Shown: positions 21,851-34,578, counted from the first letter of the stretch. The stretch is DNA of 64,000 nucleotides from Colletotrichum lupini (GCF_023278565.1 NC_064673.1:1736001-1800000); one strand, 5' to 3'. Notes: generated by a model from the letters alone, not told the origin. Numbers and translations are program-made.

Positions 21851-24800
21851 TGCCGTGAGCTTCTGACGAACGAGAGACTATGGTATCCCAAGTGCCCAGT
21901 ATCAATGCAGCATGCAAGCTGGTCGCGTTGCGACTATGGACTAACGAGTGTGGGAGAGCCGCAGGTCGAAGCTGAACACACATGAACGAGTGCCAGTTGG
22001 AGATTGGGGGCAGAACAGGCTCAAAGAAGCTGAGGATGGTACCTGGGGGCTCATATGTATGTACAATGGGAAGACGGGAGGCTGAAGAGCTGAGTTGGCA
22101 ACGCAGCCTTACCTGAGCTCAGGATCAAGATGAGGAGGGCTCCCGTCAACAGCAGGATGGGGTTCCCCGCAAGCTCTAGCCAGAGAGAGCAGTCCGTACC
22201 TCGTAAGCTACGTAGCGCAGTGTCCGTTCCGCGGGACCTCCGTCCGAGATGGTGTTGACAAAGGTGGGCGATCTATAGGCTGGGCATCTCGCCAGCTCAA
22301 CTCTCGAGGCAAGGAGGGAGGGTGTTGGTCAAGTAAACAGCACAATGAGGAGGCAGGGAAACAGGATGACGAAGGAACCCAGCGACATGGGGAGCTAAGC
22401 TCTAGGCCCCGTCGCCTCTCGTGTGTCGATGTGCCACATACTGGAGGGGCGTGCCTCAGACGGCAGTCGGAGTGAATGGGGACGAAATTATCTGCCATGA
22501 GGCTTCGCTTGATGGCCATTGGCAAATGCAAGATCGGGACGAGGGCAATGGAGCACAGAAGGCGAGAGAGCCGATGGATGTGGACACTTGAGGAGGGGTG
22601 TGACGGCCCACCAGGACCCTGGTCCTGCCTGCAGAGATGACGGCAGGGATATTGACCGTGGTTGGCAAGCTGTTTCCTCGAAAGGCAGGCGGAGGCCATA
22701 TGAACGGTCAAAGAGGTCGCTACAACAACGGCAAACAGTTCCGGCTCCAAGAAGACTGGCACCAAGCGGGTGCGAGATATGATGCTCGTAACTTGGCTGC
22801 TTGGGTACGCGTCCCGGGAGGAATTAGGTACGCAGCCCACAGGAAGACTTTCCTGTATGTGTGCCAAGTATAAGATACGCGACGCAAAATCATTGCGAGA
22901 ATCTTGCGGCAGCATCACTAGATGCCACTAGCGGAAGATATGGCCTGACTGTGTAAGCCCAATTCATGTAGGCGTGGCGGGGAAAACAGGCGTGATTGCA
23001 GGTGAGAGAAGGGCCTGAGAAAAGACAGAAATGCCGAGACTCTGGCTCGAAGAGTGAGGTAGGGTAAAACAGATTGATCTCATAGTAAGTTGCGCACATT
23101 TTGTCGGACTTCGTCCCCATCTGCGCCTGAGCTACATGGGGTGAGTTCGGGCGGCCGTGAGGCGGCATCGGCCGGCCGTTTCTGTCGTCCATGGGTTGGG
23201 AGGGGGGCGGGTGGCATTGGCAAGGGCCAAGACCGATGCACATACAAGGGACTTTTGCTTAGATGGAGGTCCTGAGCGGTTGGCCTTTGGCCCTCTTGCG
23301 CAAGATTTGACCGTCGAGCTGCACGCCAGGATCGTACCCTCGAAACTGTGAGCAATATCGCCTCGTCGGATGGGCCCAGGTCTTAGGCATCACCAAGTGG
23401 TGGGACGAAAGGTAACGTAACGGGCAGATTTCCGTAAGTTTAAAGCCTAGCCTACTAAGTAAGCATGGCCGGGAAGCGGGAGGGTGGCAGACATGCGGGA
23501 TGCGAAGCGCCTGCAACTGTCGAGGTCCGGCATGGGGGAAGAAGATTGAAGATCATCGACCCAGATATGCAGACAATATTGCTTTCGGATAACCAGCACG
23601 CCAGGTACGACGAAAATCCAGTTGGTCGAGTGACAGCCTGTGGCAAAAGATATAAACATGAACCGGAAATCCGATCAATGTGCGACTGATGAAAAGCTGG
23701 GAAGCAACTTCCGCCTGCCCCTTGCGGATACTCGGTCGCCAGTGACAGAGCAACGATCTTGCCTTTTTGTTTCTGAGATGGTGATTGCCCGGTCGATTGC
23801 AGCGGGTGAGACCGAAAAGAAGCCCGGGTAGCACAGCAGGTGCCACTGGTGAACCTTGCAGCACGATTCAAGAGTGCCAATGGATGACGATCTTGTCTAG
23901 ACTTTGTGTGTCTAGGTAGAGACGTCTGATGAGCCGTCCGATTATTGTTTCGATGGCTGGTTTCACGGTACCACCTTGGAGGTGCGCCCGAATCAAGAAC
24001 AAGTCATTAACATCAGATACTTCTCATCCTCGTAGAACTGTTTCCAACTCTACGGTCGTATTGCCGACGAGCAGAAAGTCGCAACTGAGAGCTAGTCAGC
24101 ACGAGTAGCCTCTCGTGGTGAGATATCTCAGTGTCATTGAAGGATTGGAACTTGGTTCCGGCAGGGACCTGGTCCTTGGCCGGTCTTTCATCACGGCACA
24201 TCTGATTGCTACTCAAGAGGAAAAGTCTCTACTCGCCACCGCCCGCATTGTGCAATCCTTGTGTAGTCGTAAGTCATCTGAGTGGCTAGACTGAGAAATA
24301 CTGAAGCCTGGTGACAAAGTGTGAGTGAGCATGAGAGGAGGTCCGGAGGTGTCAGCACAGAAGGATGAGATGACCAGGAACAAGGGGGATGAGCGAGTGA
24401 ATGAGTGATTGAGTGAGTGACAATAGAGATGAGCTAAGGCGGAAGGAGATTAGCTCAGGAACAGGGGAAACGTGCTCCCGCCCTATGGGAGGAACTGCTC
24501 ATGGGAGTCATCCCATTTAAGGTATAGCTTGATGACCTAATCCTGAAGAGGGAAAGAGGGGTAAAATGGACAACAGTGGGTCGCTTCCGTCCGTGCTTAT
24601 CCACACCTCCAGCCCTCTCAGAATGGAAGCTGCGATTGGTCTGATTGTACATTACCTCATCAACGCTAAACCATTTTGACTTAGTTTTCACTCCACCTTC
24701 CTTCGACGCCGTTTGGCACTTTATCTCGCTTCCACCTTTCTTTCTTCACCTCCCCCTCCGTACACCAACAATGTTTCCATCCAACGGCCAAGTCGGCATC

Positions 24801-26817
24801 GTGTATGTCTCTAGGCTACAACTCCATTTCTGATAAGCTCCCTTGGTGAAAAGCATAGCCAGGAGCTTTCTCATGCTCTGCTGTCGTCGTTTTGCATTTT
24901 GCGATGAGAAACCTCGTTAGAATTCGGGCCATCCGATGATGGGTCGTTGTTTGCCCTTAGAGGCTCAGACACCATCCTTCTCACCGACAGTCGATATTAC
25001 AAGGATCAGTCTTACTTGGTCAATCCCACAGGGCTGACACCGTCATCTTTTCTCTCTTTTCAATGAGCCGTCCCCTTCATCCGTGCCTCGTCTGGGAGGC
25101 TGGAGACTCGAACGAAGCAGCTCATCCGAACGCCCATGTCCCCGATCCTGGCCCGCTCCCGCATCCAACTGTGCTGGTCCCATCCAGACCTCGCAGGTTC
25201 AACTTGGCAATCCGTCTATTGACTGACTTGCAGATGCTCAACCCCTGCAATAACCACTGCCGCCACACCATTTCCTATGCAAGCTGATGCCGGGACCGCT
25301 GTACCCAACGTGGTGATCAGAGCCACAGACGGCACGTTACTGCGTCCAACTTGCATTTAGAATTTTTCTCCCGCTTACGCACCTACTCGTAGCTTACCTT
25401 CTCGAATCATGTCACCTCCGTCAATGTAGTGTCCCGCTGGAACCGCAAGTTTATCCGGAATATCAACGAGTCACCTTGCCGCCTCGGCTTACTTACCACT
25501 ACGAGTAAAGACACGGGCTTTTGCTGACAATAAGGTTCAGCAAGCTTTGCAACAACTTTGAGCAAACATCACAGGGGCAATTCGGCAGCCAGAATTCTCT
25601 CCTTTCGGCGTGTCTTTGTTGTGTCGTCCACTTCATAACACATTGTTTGGCTTGTGTTTGTTGTCCGAGTCTGGTCTTGGAAGGCTTGTGGTGCTGGACG
25701 GTGTATGCACCGTATGCCAAGAACACCGTATTGCTTGCCCACATGGTGGCCCCGTTGCTGCTGTGTTCCAAGTCGTAGCCTGATTGCAACACACCTTGAG
25801 TTCTTGTAATTGTGCAGTTTGCCTTCGCCCCGAATATTCATACGAAGTTTGGACTTCGGAGCAGCATCTTTGACATTCAGAGGTTGCGCCGGTGAGACAA
25901 GTGTCTTCTCCGATGACCTTGTTTTCCCCTGTGGTTCGTTGGCGTATATTCTGGGCTGGATGTAGCTAGAAATCACAACGACGCTCTAAGTGGGTGATGA
26001 GGCTGAGCGCTCTTCTGTCAGATGCACAACTCTCTACCGCGGACGAAGACATCCAATGCCCCTCTCTGTCCACCAATCATTTCGTCACATACCTCCCATC
26101 CTCTTATGAGTCGGTACGAGCTTCCCATCTGTGCAAGTGTTCTTCCAAAGGACCGCCGAGCCCGGTCCAGAGTGGTGTCCGATGAGTTGCATACACCCAT
26201 CTCTTCTCCTTCCACCCTCCATCTCAGGCATTGCTCCAGCCATGGTATTCCAGCGGCCCAGCCTTACATAGTTTTAGTGAGCACTTGGGCGAGATCCTCC
26301 AGTGGCAACCATCTTATCAGTTTTCCTGCCGGCTTGTTGGTCCTGTCCGCCCTGTCCCGTACAGTTCTCGTTGCCACCGTATCGGTTCGTCTTTTTGAGC
26401 ACACGGAGTTAGCGACACTGCGGGGTCGATCGAAGTGTGTATGTGCTCTCTCAACATCCGCCTCAAACACTCGACACACTCTTCTCGAACAAAGAGGTCA
26501 ACTTCGCTGTTCCAGTGGTATCCTCCCTTGACTATAGGCACGGCCAACACTGTCAGCCTCAACACCCCTACCTCCGGATTGTGTGCCCTTCTCTTCGCCA
26601 GTCATTCCCGCCCCAAACCAGCCGGGCTTATGTTTCCCATACTCTGACACTTTCCCTCCACTGCTTTCGAGAAAGGTTGCCACCGCTCCTGGTAACGCAG
26701 TGCGGTTCCCCCAAATAAGCACCACCTCCAGCCGCAATGCGCTGAGACAGCAGCGGGCGGCCTGAATTTCTTCCTAACGCGTTTCCGCATCAGCCAAATC
26801 ACAGCGCTGTCGAGAGA
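21851..26817. other. Long divergent intergenic region
   Basis: Nearly 5 kb between the start of the GPI-protein gene (-) and the start of the kelch gene (+). It contains many short overlapping frames, none with a family signature or splice logic. An imperfect GAGT/GAAT-type repeat lies near 24390-24422. It may hold long promoters or non-coding RNA; nothing firmer can be said from sequence alone. Confidence 0.4.
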
Positions 26818-29504
26818 ATGGTCTGTGTGAATACCGCCTTGCTGGTGGCCGTCGCGGGCCTCGTGACTGCCCAATATGATGGGTGGGATCTTGAGAAAGG
26901 CCAAGTGAGCTCGTCCATGTGTTATTGGTACGCACCAAGAGGTTTGCAATATCAAATCGTCCCTAGTTAGCAGCATCTGACAAGACTGAAGCTGCCGTCA
27001 TTCGAGATACGCTATGGCTAGATGGTGGAAGTCTGTATTGGACCCCAACATATGGGGACGGGTCGACTGGATATCCAACGACCCTAGGTGAGTCCATTTT
27101 GGCATCACTTGCGATCGACTTCTGACATCTTCAGATAACCCCCTGGGTCTCATGTACTCACTCAACTTCAGCAAGCCTTTCGATAAGACAACAAACATCA
27201 CTAAGCTCATCGAAACTCACCCCAAGGCTCCTTCAGGTAGCGGTAATGCCAACAGCTTCGCCCCAAATACTATCGATGGTGCCCTGCTTCACAATGATGC
27301 CGAGTTCTTTTTGTACGGAGGTGTCTTTGCCAAACCAACGGACGCTTACGATCCTCCGCCCGGCGACAAGGCACTAGTATGGCGTCTCTACGAGTACGGC
27401 GCAGAAAAGGCCGCCTTCAACAATGGAAGTGATCAGAGAACCTTGGACAACGGCGTGACTCGATATGTTGCCCACGGGGGGGCTGCCAGTGCTCCCTCGG
27501 AGAATAAGGCCTGGTACGTTGGCGGCATGCGGTCGCCTCTATGGGGCGACATGTATCAGAGCACTACGAATCGTTCTCTGAACGCTGTCAACGCCTCCAA
27601 TACCCTCATCACCCTCGACATGTCCACCCAAATGTTCGAGCAATTTTCCAACAAGACTTTACTGCCAAGTAGCATCAAGGCCAGGGCAAATCCTGAGGTC
27701 GTCTGGGTTCCAGTTGGCGCAGAGGGTATCCTTGTCGTGCTTGGCGGGGTGACCTATCCCGAATATGTCAATTCGAGTCATAAATCCGACGACGCTGTCA
27801 AGAGCGTGAGTCCTGCGGTTGCAGTTTCTACTCTATCCATCTAACATCCTTCATAGGCAAGTGAAAGTCCTGCTTTCATGGAAACCATTGACATTTACGA
27901 CGTAGCCGGTGATAAATGGTATCAACAGAAGGTTGACGGGACAAAACCGCCTGCCCTTACTCGAGGCTGCGCTGTGCTTGCGCCCGCTCAGGATTACTCC
28001 AGTTTCAACATTTACTACTACGGCGGCTACGATGGAATCCACCCCAAAGAAGACTTTAGCGACGACGTCTGGGTTCTCTCGATTCCTTCATTCCAGTGGA
28101 CAAAGGTCTACGAGGGGACAGCCCTGCACGCCCGTGCCGGTCATCAGTGCGTAATGCCTTACCCTGATCAGATGATGGTCGTCGGCGGCTATGCGGCGAT
28201 GGCTGGAAGCGGAGCTCCACCATGCCTTGAAGGAGGCATCATGCAGGTCTTCAATCTCTCAAGTGCAGAGTGGCTTGATGGATACAGCCCGACGAAATGG
28301 TCAAACTACACCATCCCCACCGCCGTACGAAGCAAGATTGGAGGCAATGAGAAGGGCTCGGCGACGAAGACGACCCCAGAGCCGTCCGGCTGGTCTGACC
28401 AAGGACTGGCATCCATCTTTGCGACGCCGTATGTTACCTCGAAGATTAATACATGGTACCCATACACAGAAGCCAAAGACCCCGGACGGCCAACTGTCAC
28501 AGGTGGCGGAGACAACAACGGCGGCGGCGGCGGAGGAACCCCGAAATGGGTTGCCCCTGTCCTCGGCGTCGTTCTCGGCCTTGTCTTCATCACTGCCATC
28601 CTCGTCGGCTTCTGCCTGTGGCGTCGTCGCAGAATACTCAGAAGAGGCAATGGAACGGCGACACACACGGACGACAATGGATCTAGAATCATCTCCTGGA
28701 TCAGAGGCCAGCCCAGCGAACCAGCCAAGGCGCCTACCGTCACTACCGAGGAAGCCTCTTCCCAAGATATGGCTGAGGTCCGGACGCCGCCCCCTGCCCC
28801 AGCGGCATCGCCTGTACCCCAACAGGTGCATCACGAGATGGCCGACAATCAGATTGCAGAGCTACCAGGTAAGACATTCTTGAAATCTCTACCTGAACAA
28901 GTACTAACCAAGAACAGACACTTCGCGGCCGCCAGAACTGCACGGTACAGGTCTCACGCCCATCGAGATCATCAACAAGCACACGCACTTTGGAACCGGT
29001 GGCACATCTAACCCTGCAACAACACACCAATCATCCTACTACGCCTCCGTATCCTCCAACGAGAACGCCTCATCGCTCTCTCGCTCCTCGGGCGTCCTGG
29101 GATATCAGACCCGCGCCCAATCCCCCGACCCAGGTCCGCCATCGCCGCCCATCAGCAACGCTGCGCCCGCTACTTCTACCGGACGAGTCGGTTCCGACGT
29201 CTCCGGTCTCAGCGACCAGGATGCACGGCACCTGCGGCATATCAGCGAAGCGACCGTCAGCTCTGCCTCGTCGGGTGGCGAACAAGATGGCCCGGCTGCT
29301 CGGGAACAGCCACGTAGCATCCCGGAGACGGTGCCGGAGACGCCGACGCCCGGACATCCGAGTCCTCTGAGTCCACCGACTGGAGCATCGGATGGTGATG
29401 ATTATATTAGTGCGAGGATGTTGCCGGTTAGTCCGGCTGGTACTGCGACTTTGAGGAGGAGTATGTTTCACGAGAGTGAGGATGATCTTGGGTCCAGGAA
29501 GTAA
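26818..29504 (+). CDS. Kelch-type beta-propeller protein with signal peptide and single TM helix
   Basis: Five exons, 26818-26904, 26967-27087, 27135-27805, 27857-28868 and 28918-29504, are all in frame and give 825 residues. Residues 1-18 (VNTALLVAVAGLVTA core) are a signal peptide. The ectodomain (about 19-520) has kelch-like blades: VIRDTLWLDGGSLYW, ALVWRLYEYGAEKAAF, AWYVGGMRSPLWGD, NIYYYGGYDG and HQCVMPYPDQMMVVGG. A Gly-rich linker precedes one membrane helix at about 524-548 (WVAPVLGVVLGLVFITAIL), followed by a WRRRR stop-transfer signal. The 277-residue cytoplasmic tail is Pro/Ser-rich and probably disordered. The family occurs widely in filamentous fungi at the cell surface; ligand and signalling role are not known. 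The acceptor of intron 1 (CCTAG at 26966) was chosen because it is the only one that keeps the frame. Confidence 0.8.
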
Positions 29505-29983
29505 AATATCTCTACGGGCAAGGCACTGTTTTCGGTTGGGCTATTTATCTTTTAACTTTGAATGAACATAATGAAGCCGTCTAACTATGCCCGGCCAAAG
29601 AGACACGCTGCGGCCACTGGCCTCGCAATGAAGGTGTGAGCCGAAACCTGATCCACTGACGAGCTCTTTCCTCTTTAACCATGGCAACGGTTGGTCTCTA
29701 GCTTGCCTTCGAATTCTGTAGCAATGCGGATGTGCCACGGCCCATCTTCTCCACTCTTAAGTCACATTCCAGAAAGAGTACTTTCCAGACAAGCTGTCGC
29801 GCGATCATGCAAGTAACCCAAGGTTCCTAGGTTCCCTCCAATGTAAGGTGGTCGTTCCAGGGCCGAGTGTCTTCTTCCCAGAGGCTCACTGCGGCATTTG
29901 TCTAAAACCATGAGCCAAAAAGGCCCGGACCCGCATCGAGATAACTGCAGAAGGTTGATACATCGCTCAAAAAGCAAAAAGAA
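29505..29983. other. Intergenic region
   Basis: The 3' flank of the kelch gene up to the tRNA. Nothing else recognised. Confidence 0.4.
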
Positions 29984-30074
29984 CTCCTCGACGGGGAATT
30001 GAACCCCGGTCCCCTGCGAATCGTGGGATTTCCCCGGTGACAAGCAGATATCCTCACCACTAGACTATCGGGGA
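29984..30074 (-). tRNA. tRNA-Asp (GTC) with 19-nt intron
   Basis: Read on the minus strand, the gene starts TCCCCGA, has a D-arm with GTCTAGTGGTGAGGAT, then anticodon stem TCTGC and loop TTGTCA. After base 37 a 19-nt insert follows, and then C38 and stem GCAGG resume. The T-arm is CGGGG/TTCAATT/CCCCG with discriminator G. Anticodon GTC gives Asp. The intron sits at the canonical eukaryotic position 37/38. The 3' acceptor strand TCGAGGA leaves one A-C mismatch against the fourth base of the 5' strand; the rest pairs well. The mature length would be 72 nt before CCA addition. No internal poly-T was checked beyond the 3' flank. Confidence 0.88.
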
Positions 30075-31309
30075 TGGGTGGATGTGATCATCCAGTGACA
30101 GTTGCTGGGTTGGTGACGATGGACACAACTTGCCCCATATAGGTTTGCGTAGGACCCATACTTAGACTCCACATGGAGCATCCTTCTAGTTACCATGGTT
30201 AACCTATTTTCGGTAGACTGTATTATGTCCAAAAGTCTTCTATGTACAATGGGCAATGAAAACCAATTGACGTGACATGGAGTCTTGGACGTTTGGGCTT
30301 TTGGAAGGGCATCGGACGTTCAGGGTGCGCCTATGCTTCTCTCCGATAATTAGCTAGGTCATTTGATAGAGCTAAACTTCTAAAGGTCTCACAGCAAGCG
30401 AGCTCATACCTCTGCCAAATGAGAGCAGAACAAAAAGAGAACCCTCCAAAGAGTCTTGCCAGTTCCATTCATGTGGGGATGCTTGAAGTTGTTGAGTTTC
30501 GACTCAAAGAGATCTCAAAGCTCAAGATTAGACCTCTTGGGAAGAATCTACTGTACATCTACTATTCGCGAATGATAAATCAACGTATAGAACATATCCA
30601 AAGAAGAACTCCAGTAAGATTGAAGGTGAAACGTAGTAGATTGGAGCAAACATGTCGAGCCACAGGGAGAGCGACTAGACGCCAAACGAGACCAGGTAGA
30701 AAAGGAACATCAAGATGATAAAGCATACAACGTAAATCCATCTTCTTAGTTGAGATCTCTTTAAGCTAGGCTCTACTTCGAAGCCTATCAGGTAGATAAG
30801 ATGAACTAGGAGAGGCTGATAAAACAAATACCATGCTCTATTATAACTACTATTATTGTCCCACACTATTATAAGCTACTTAATGTTTATTCACCAGAGA
30901 ACTCCCCAAATGACCCAAAAGAAGCAGCGATAGAAGAATTAGAAGCGATGCTAAGAGCATTAGTAGAGGTAATAAAAGAGGCAGTAGCAATGGCCCTGGT
31001 AGAGGTAGCGGTAGAGGCAGAATGGGAACTTGGGAAGCGTTGTGAAGTAGGACATCTTGCCGCCCGCTCTTCTACATCTCGGCCTTAGACAATTGAGCAA
31101 GCATCCTGGTGCATGGAGATTTGTGGCTTGCCTTGCATGCTTACAGTCAGAATCAAGGTCTTGTGGTTTACTGGTACAACTGGGTATCGTTCAATCTCAA
31201 CTCTTTGTTTTTCGCCTTCGTTAAATAGGTATATGGCAACAACACCACTGGGCTCATCCGGGCTTAGTCCGCAGATTACGAGCTGATTTCGATTCGAATG
31301 AAGATGTAT
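30075..31309. other. AT-richer intergenic island with an RG-rich remnant
   Basis: About 30340-30900 is clearly richer in A and T than its surroundings and full of TAG/TAA words. At 30930-31045 a purine-rich stretch reads, in one plus frame, as an RG-rich tail (GNKRGSSNGPGRGSGRGRMG) between stops. This resembles the end of a retroelement Gag or an RNA-binding protein, but no neighbouring domain confirms it. A decayed mobile element is possible. Confidence 0.35.
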
Positions 31310-33574
31310 TCAGAGCTCAGTTTCATCCTCTATAGAAAGCACTGGCGAATTTGCATCGAGAAAGCGCAGAGGTAGGTTCCTAGTCTCTACGTCAACGCCA
31401 TTATGGTCGTTACCCTCCGACGAGACCTCATAATCACGGCTGTATACTGCCCCATCAGACTGTGTTGAATTGACATGATCGTCAAGAGCTGCCTCCTCTC
31501 TGTCGAAAGCCCCAAGCAAATCACGACTCCATATGTCACCCCACGATGGAGAACACCGGTCCACTTGTGTCGCGTCATCAGTTTTTGTCGACCATATCGA
31601 CGATTCACCGAAGAAGGCGCTATTTCTCAATACGACTAGGAGATGCTCCGACTTGTGAAGTGTGTTCAACATCCAAAGATGGACCCTGTCTCTACCCGAC
31701 GTACTAGCTCCCAACTTCTTCAACAGGCGGAAAGGTTTCGATACAGGGTCAAGCATAAACCACTCAGTAGATGTGTCTGGGCACGCCCGTTCAAATTCAA
31801 CAATGCAGTGCTTTCCTCGGTGGCATCTGCCACGATGCTGAAATGCGCTCTTCAGATGAGAGTACCTCGCCCCGCTTTGGCACTCTCTGCAAGACTTGTA
31901 TGAGTCGACTGAAGCCCTTTCCCTAGAGTCAAACGAAAGAAACCAGTTACCGAGGTACACTGGGCGTTGTCCACCATCTTTTTCCTGGGATGCAGGAACT
32001 TTTTGGAAGAAGAATTTCGGTTTCGGTAGCCATCTACTACGGAATATCCTGTCGAAGCTAACAGACATTTCTTCCGCTAAGTTGGCTGCTTCATACAGAG
32101 TTGTAGCAAGTTCGAGGGAAGACCCTGGAGAGTAAGCAGCATTTGATAGCGTCTCCAGATTTTGCCGCATGTCGTGGAAAGTATTAAGTCCATGCGAGGT
32201 TGGCCTTTCAACCCCGACAAAGCTGGATATCAAATGTCGCAGCTGGGTTTCGAGAATGAGGGGTGCCGTGGACGTCTCCAGTTGTTGTGGTTCGCCGTAA
32301 AGGGACATTATCCTCTCATCCTGGACCGTCGATGTTGACTGGAAGAATATTTGCTTGAAATGCGCAATGTTGTTAGAGAATACCTCTCCGTTGGCTGCAT
32401 GATCTTTCTCTAAGTGAGAACCGAAGCTTCTGCCGAACCTATAGCAAACTCCTTGATCGCACCCTGCGAGATTATGGGAATCCACGACATGTTTCGATCT
32501 GTCGAGCGACTCAGTATTTGCAAAGATTTGGTCACAAAAGGCACATCTCATTTGACCCAAATGCTGATCCTCCAGGGTTTCGATGAAATAATCGTCAATG
32601 CCTATTGCTTGAGCACATGTCCACCCCATCGGACTGCCAACGAAGCTGGGCTTCAAGTTCAGATTGCTAGAAACCGTTTCAAGGCCTGAATGTCGCCGTT
32701 TCCTAATGACCTCGGAATTCAAAAACAAGGACGGCCTTCGCGAGTGATTGTTTGATCCACGCCGGGGGACTTGCGATAAAGGCGGAGTGACGAGCTGTTG
32801 AAGTGATTCGGCCATGCTTGATACACTGTCGCTCAGTCTAGAGAGTTGACTCCGAGTTTCGTGGTGTTCCAATGCGAATTGTTCCTTACTAACTCGAGAA
32901 GTGGAGAAGATCATGTCTCGGAGATCTTGTTCTCTTCTACTTGTTTCTTCCGTGAAAAGCTGATGGCGATCTAATCTTTCTTGTTCCATCTGATTATGGG
33001 TATCCGTGAGTTTCTTTACGTCTTCATGGATGGCGATGATTCTCTCTAGTCCTGAGAGGGACATCCACCTGAAAGAAGAGAGATCAGCTTCAAGGTTTGA
33101 GTTGCGCACGCCAGGTCTAGCTCACCCATTGATGGTGTTCATGTCAAGAACAATCTGCGACCGATGACGCGCCAACTTAGACTCCATTTCCGAAATCTCC
33201 CGGCTTCTCTTATTCGATATCCCCTCAATTATCTTTTGGCGCTTTGAGGATGGCCCATCTTCGGGTCGGTACGATTCGGTCCAGGTATCTAAATCCCGAA
33301 CGCAATCTTCGAGACGGGAAGAAAAAGTGGCAAATTGCTGAACCCAAAGAAGTCGGCTTCCATCAAGTGCCTTTTCGTCCAATTTGTTGAGCAGAGACTT
33401 GAAGTCAATTAGTGTCTGAGAGAGTAGATGGGCTTCCGCCGTCAGTCGTTGCGCACGCGCATCCGCTTCCTTCAAGTCCTGGATAAAGGCATTGAGCTTG
33501 ACAAGCCCATTGAGAACATGGCCAGCGACAGACAGCAGCCCCGCGACGCTGGCGGCTGCGGAAACTGCCTCCAT
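31310..33574 (-). CDS. STAND-type N-terminal domain plus C2H2-like zinc-finger protein (copy 2, intact)
   Basis: Exons are the complement of 33126-33574 (449 bp, the same length as in copy 1) and 31310-33068, with a 57-bp intron in the same position and phase. The product has 735 residues. The N-terminus is MEAVSAAASVAGLLSVAGHV, the fungal STAND/NLR N-terminal domain (about 1-150). Residues 150-240 are helical and probably coiled coil. A Ser/Arg-rich linker follows. Two fingers of identical spacing C-x2-C-x14-H-x4-H lie at about 325-348 (CAFCDQIF...HVVDSH) and 543-566 (CRECQSGA...HRGRCH); between them is a further His-containing HLEKDH motif. No NTPase (NACHT/NB-ARC) P-loop or repeat domain is visible, so this is not a full NLR. 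It might sense or scaffold partners through the N-terminal domain. That is inference; function is unknown. Confidence 0.8.
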
Positions 33575-34578
33575 GTTGCAAAAGTTGGTGCTTTGTCGAA
33601 ACTCAGGCATACATAGGTCTTGAAACCGAGGGACGGCGGGGTTATGAGCGACGGGCCATGGCTGCGGTCAGCAAGATGGTCACCACTGCCACGCACCTTA
33701 CATGTGGCAACTGCAGCACATCTCCTGCGCTGCAGTGTTGATCATCCCGATTGGATAGCACTTGCTCCTTTCCATGTGATATGGGTGGCTTGATATGACC
33801 GCAGCTTGCATTGGTCTTAGGCAATCGGCTCAGCCCCCAATCGTCGCCTCATGGGTTGCCTTACGAATTGCGAACGACTTTGGGGCCATGTCTTTCCTTC
33901 CTTCACATGTTACGTTGGTGTTCACCCCGAGCACTGGCTACATGAGCTCGAACACTCGAATATCTACGAGAACGGATGCCACCGATCTATGCACTATCCA
34001 CGGCGGGGCCATCGACATAAGAGAAGATGTGGAGGAAATTGACTTTGGGAGGGAATGTTCCTCGACGCAGAGTCAAAGAAGTCTCTTGGTCCGAATGCAT
34101 CATTTGTCTCAACCATTTGAACAATTATGGAGAGAAACAACTGAAATTTGGGGATAAAGAATGATTCGAACCTAGATTAGCACAAAGCGCTTCTCAATGA
34201 TTCTCAAGCTACCTCGGCAACAACAAGGGACTGCAAGGGACTGCAAGGGACTGCAAGAAGTTCACTGGCAAGGGAGACTTGCGAATGGGTCTCTTCTTTG
34301 TACTCAACTAGAGAGGGGATAGCAGATAATGCCATACCGCGGAAGACAGAAGACAAGAAATAAATGCAAAGACACATCCACATAAATGAAACAGAGATTG
34401 TACAATTTTCGGTAGAAACTCTCGCAATTCGTCCGGAAACAAGTCTCTGCAAGACGTACCTCATCTCAAGTACAGACATCACTCTCTTCGGATCTTCACG
34501 AGCTGACTTACATCAATTGAGCCCACTTGGGATCAAAGCTGCTCAAAACTTCTTGAGAAAATTCATTCACCAAAGAGA
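33575..34578. other. Divergent intergenic region with decamer repeat
   Basis: 1 kb between divergently transcribed genes; presumed promoters. It contains three direct copies of a decamer (AAGGGACTGC) at about 34225-34257. A short TTCGAATC-like element near 34165 looks like a tRNA T-loop but has no pairing stem. Confidence 0.5.
34225..34257. repeat. Decamer direct repeat, three copies
   Basis: The unit AAGGGACTGC is repeated three times back to back, about 320 bp upstream of the cysteine-rich AT-hook gene. Confidence 0.85.

Noticed and set aside
26022..26531. 169-codon ATG-initiated frame before the kelch gene
   Set aside because: Composition looks random, no domain or splice partners, and equally long frames exist antisense.
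34150..34220. GATTCGAACC-like element suggesting a tRNA
   Set aside because: The T-loop-like word has no pairing stem, and no acceptor or anticodon arm can be folded around it.
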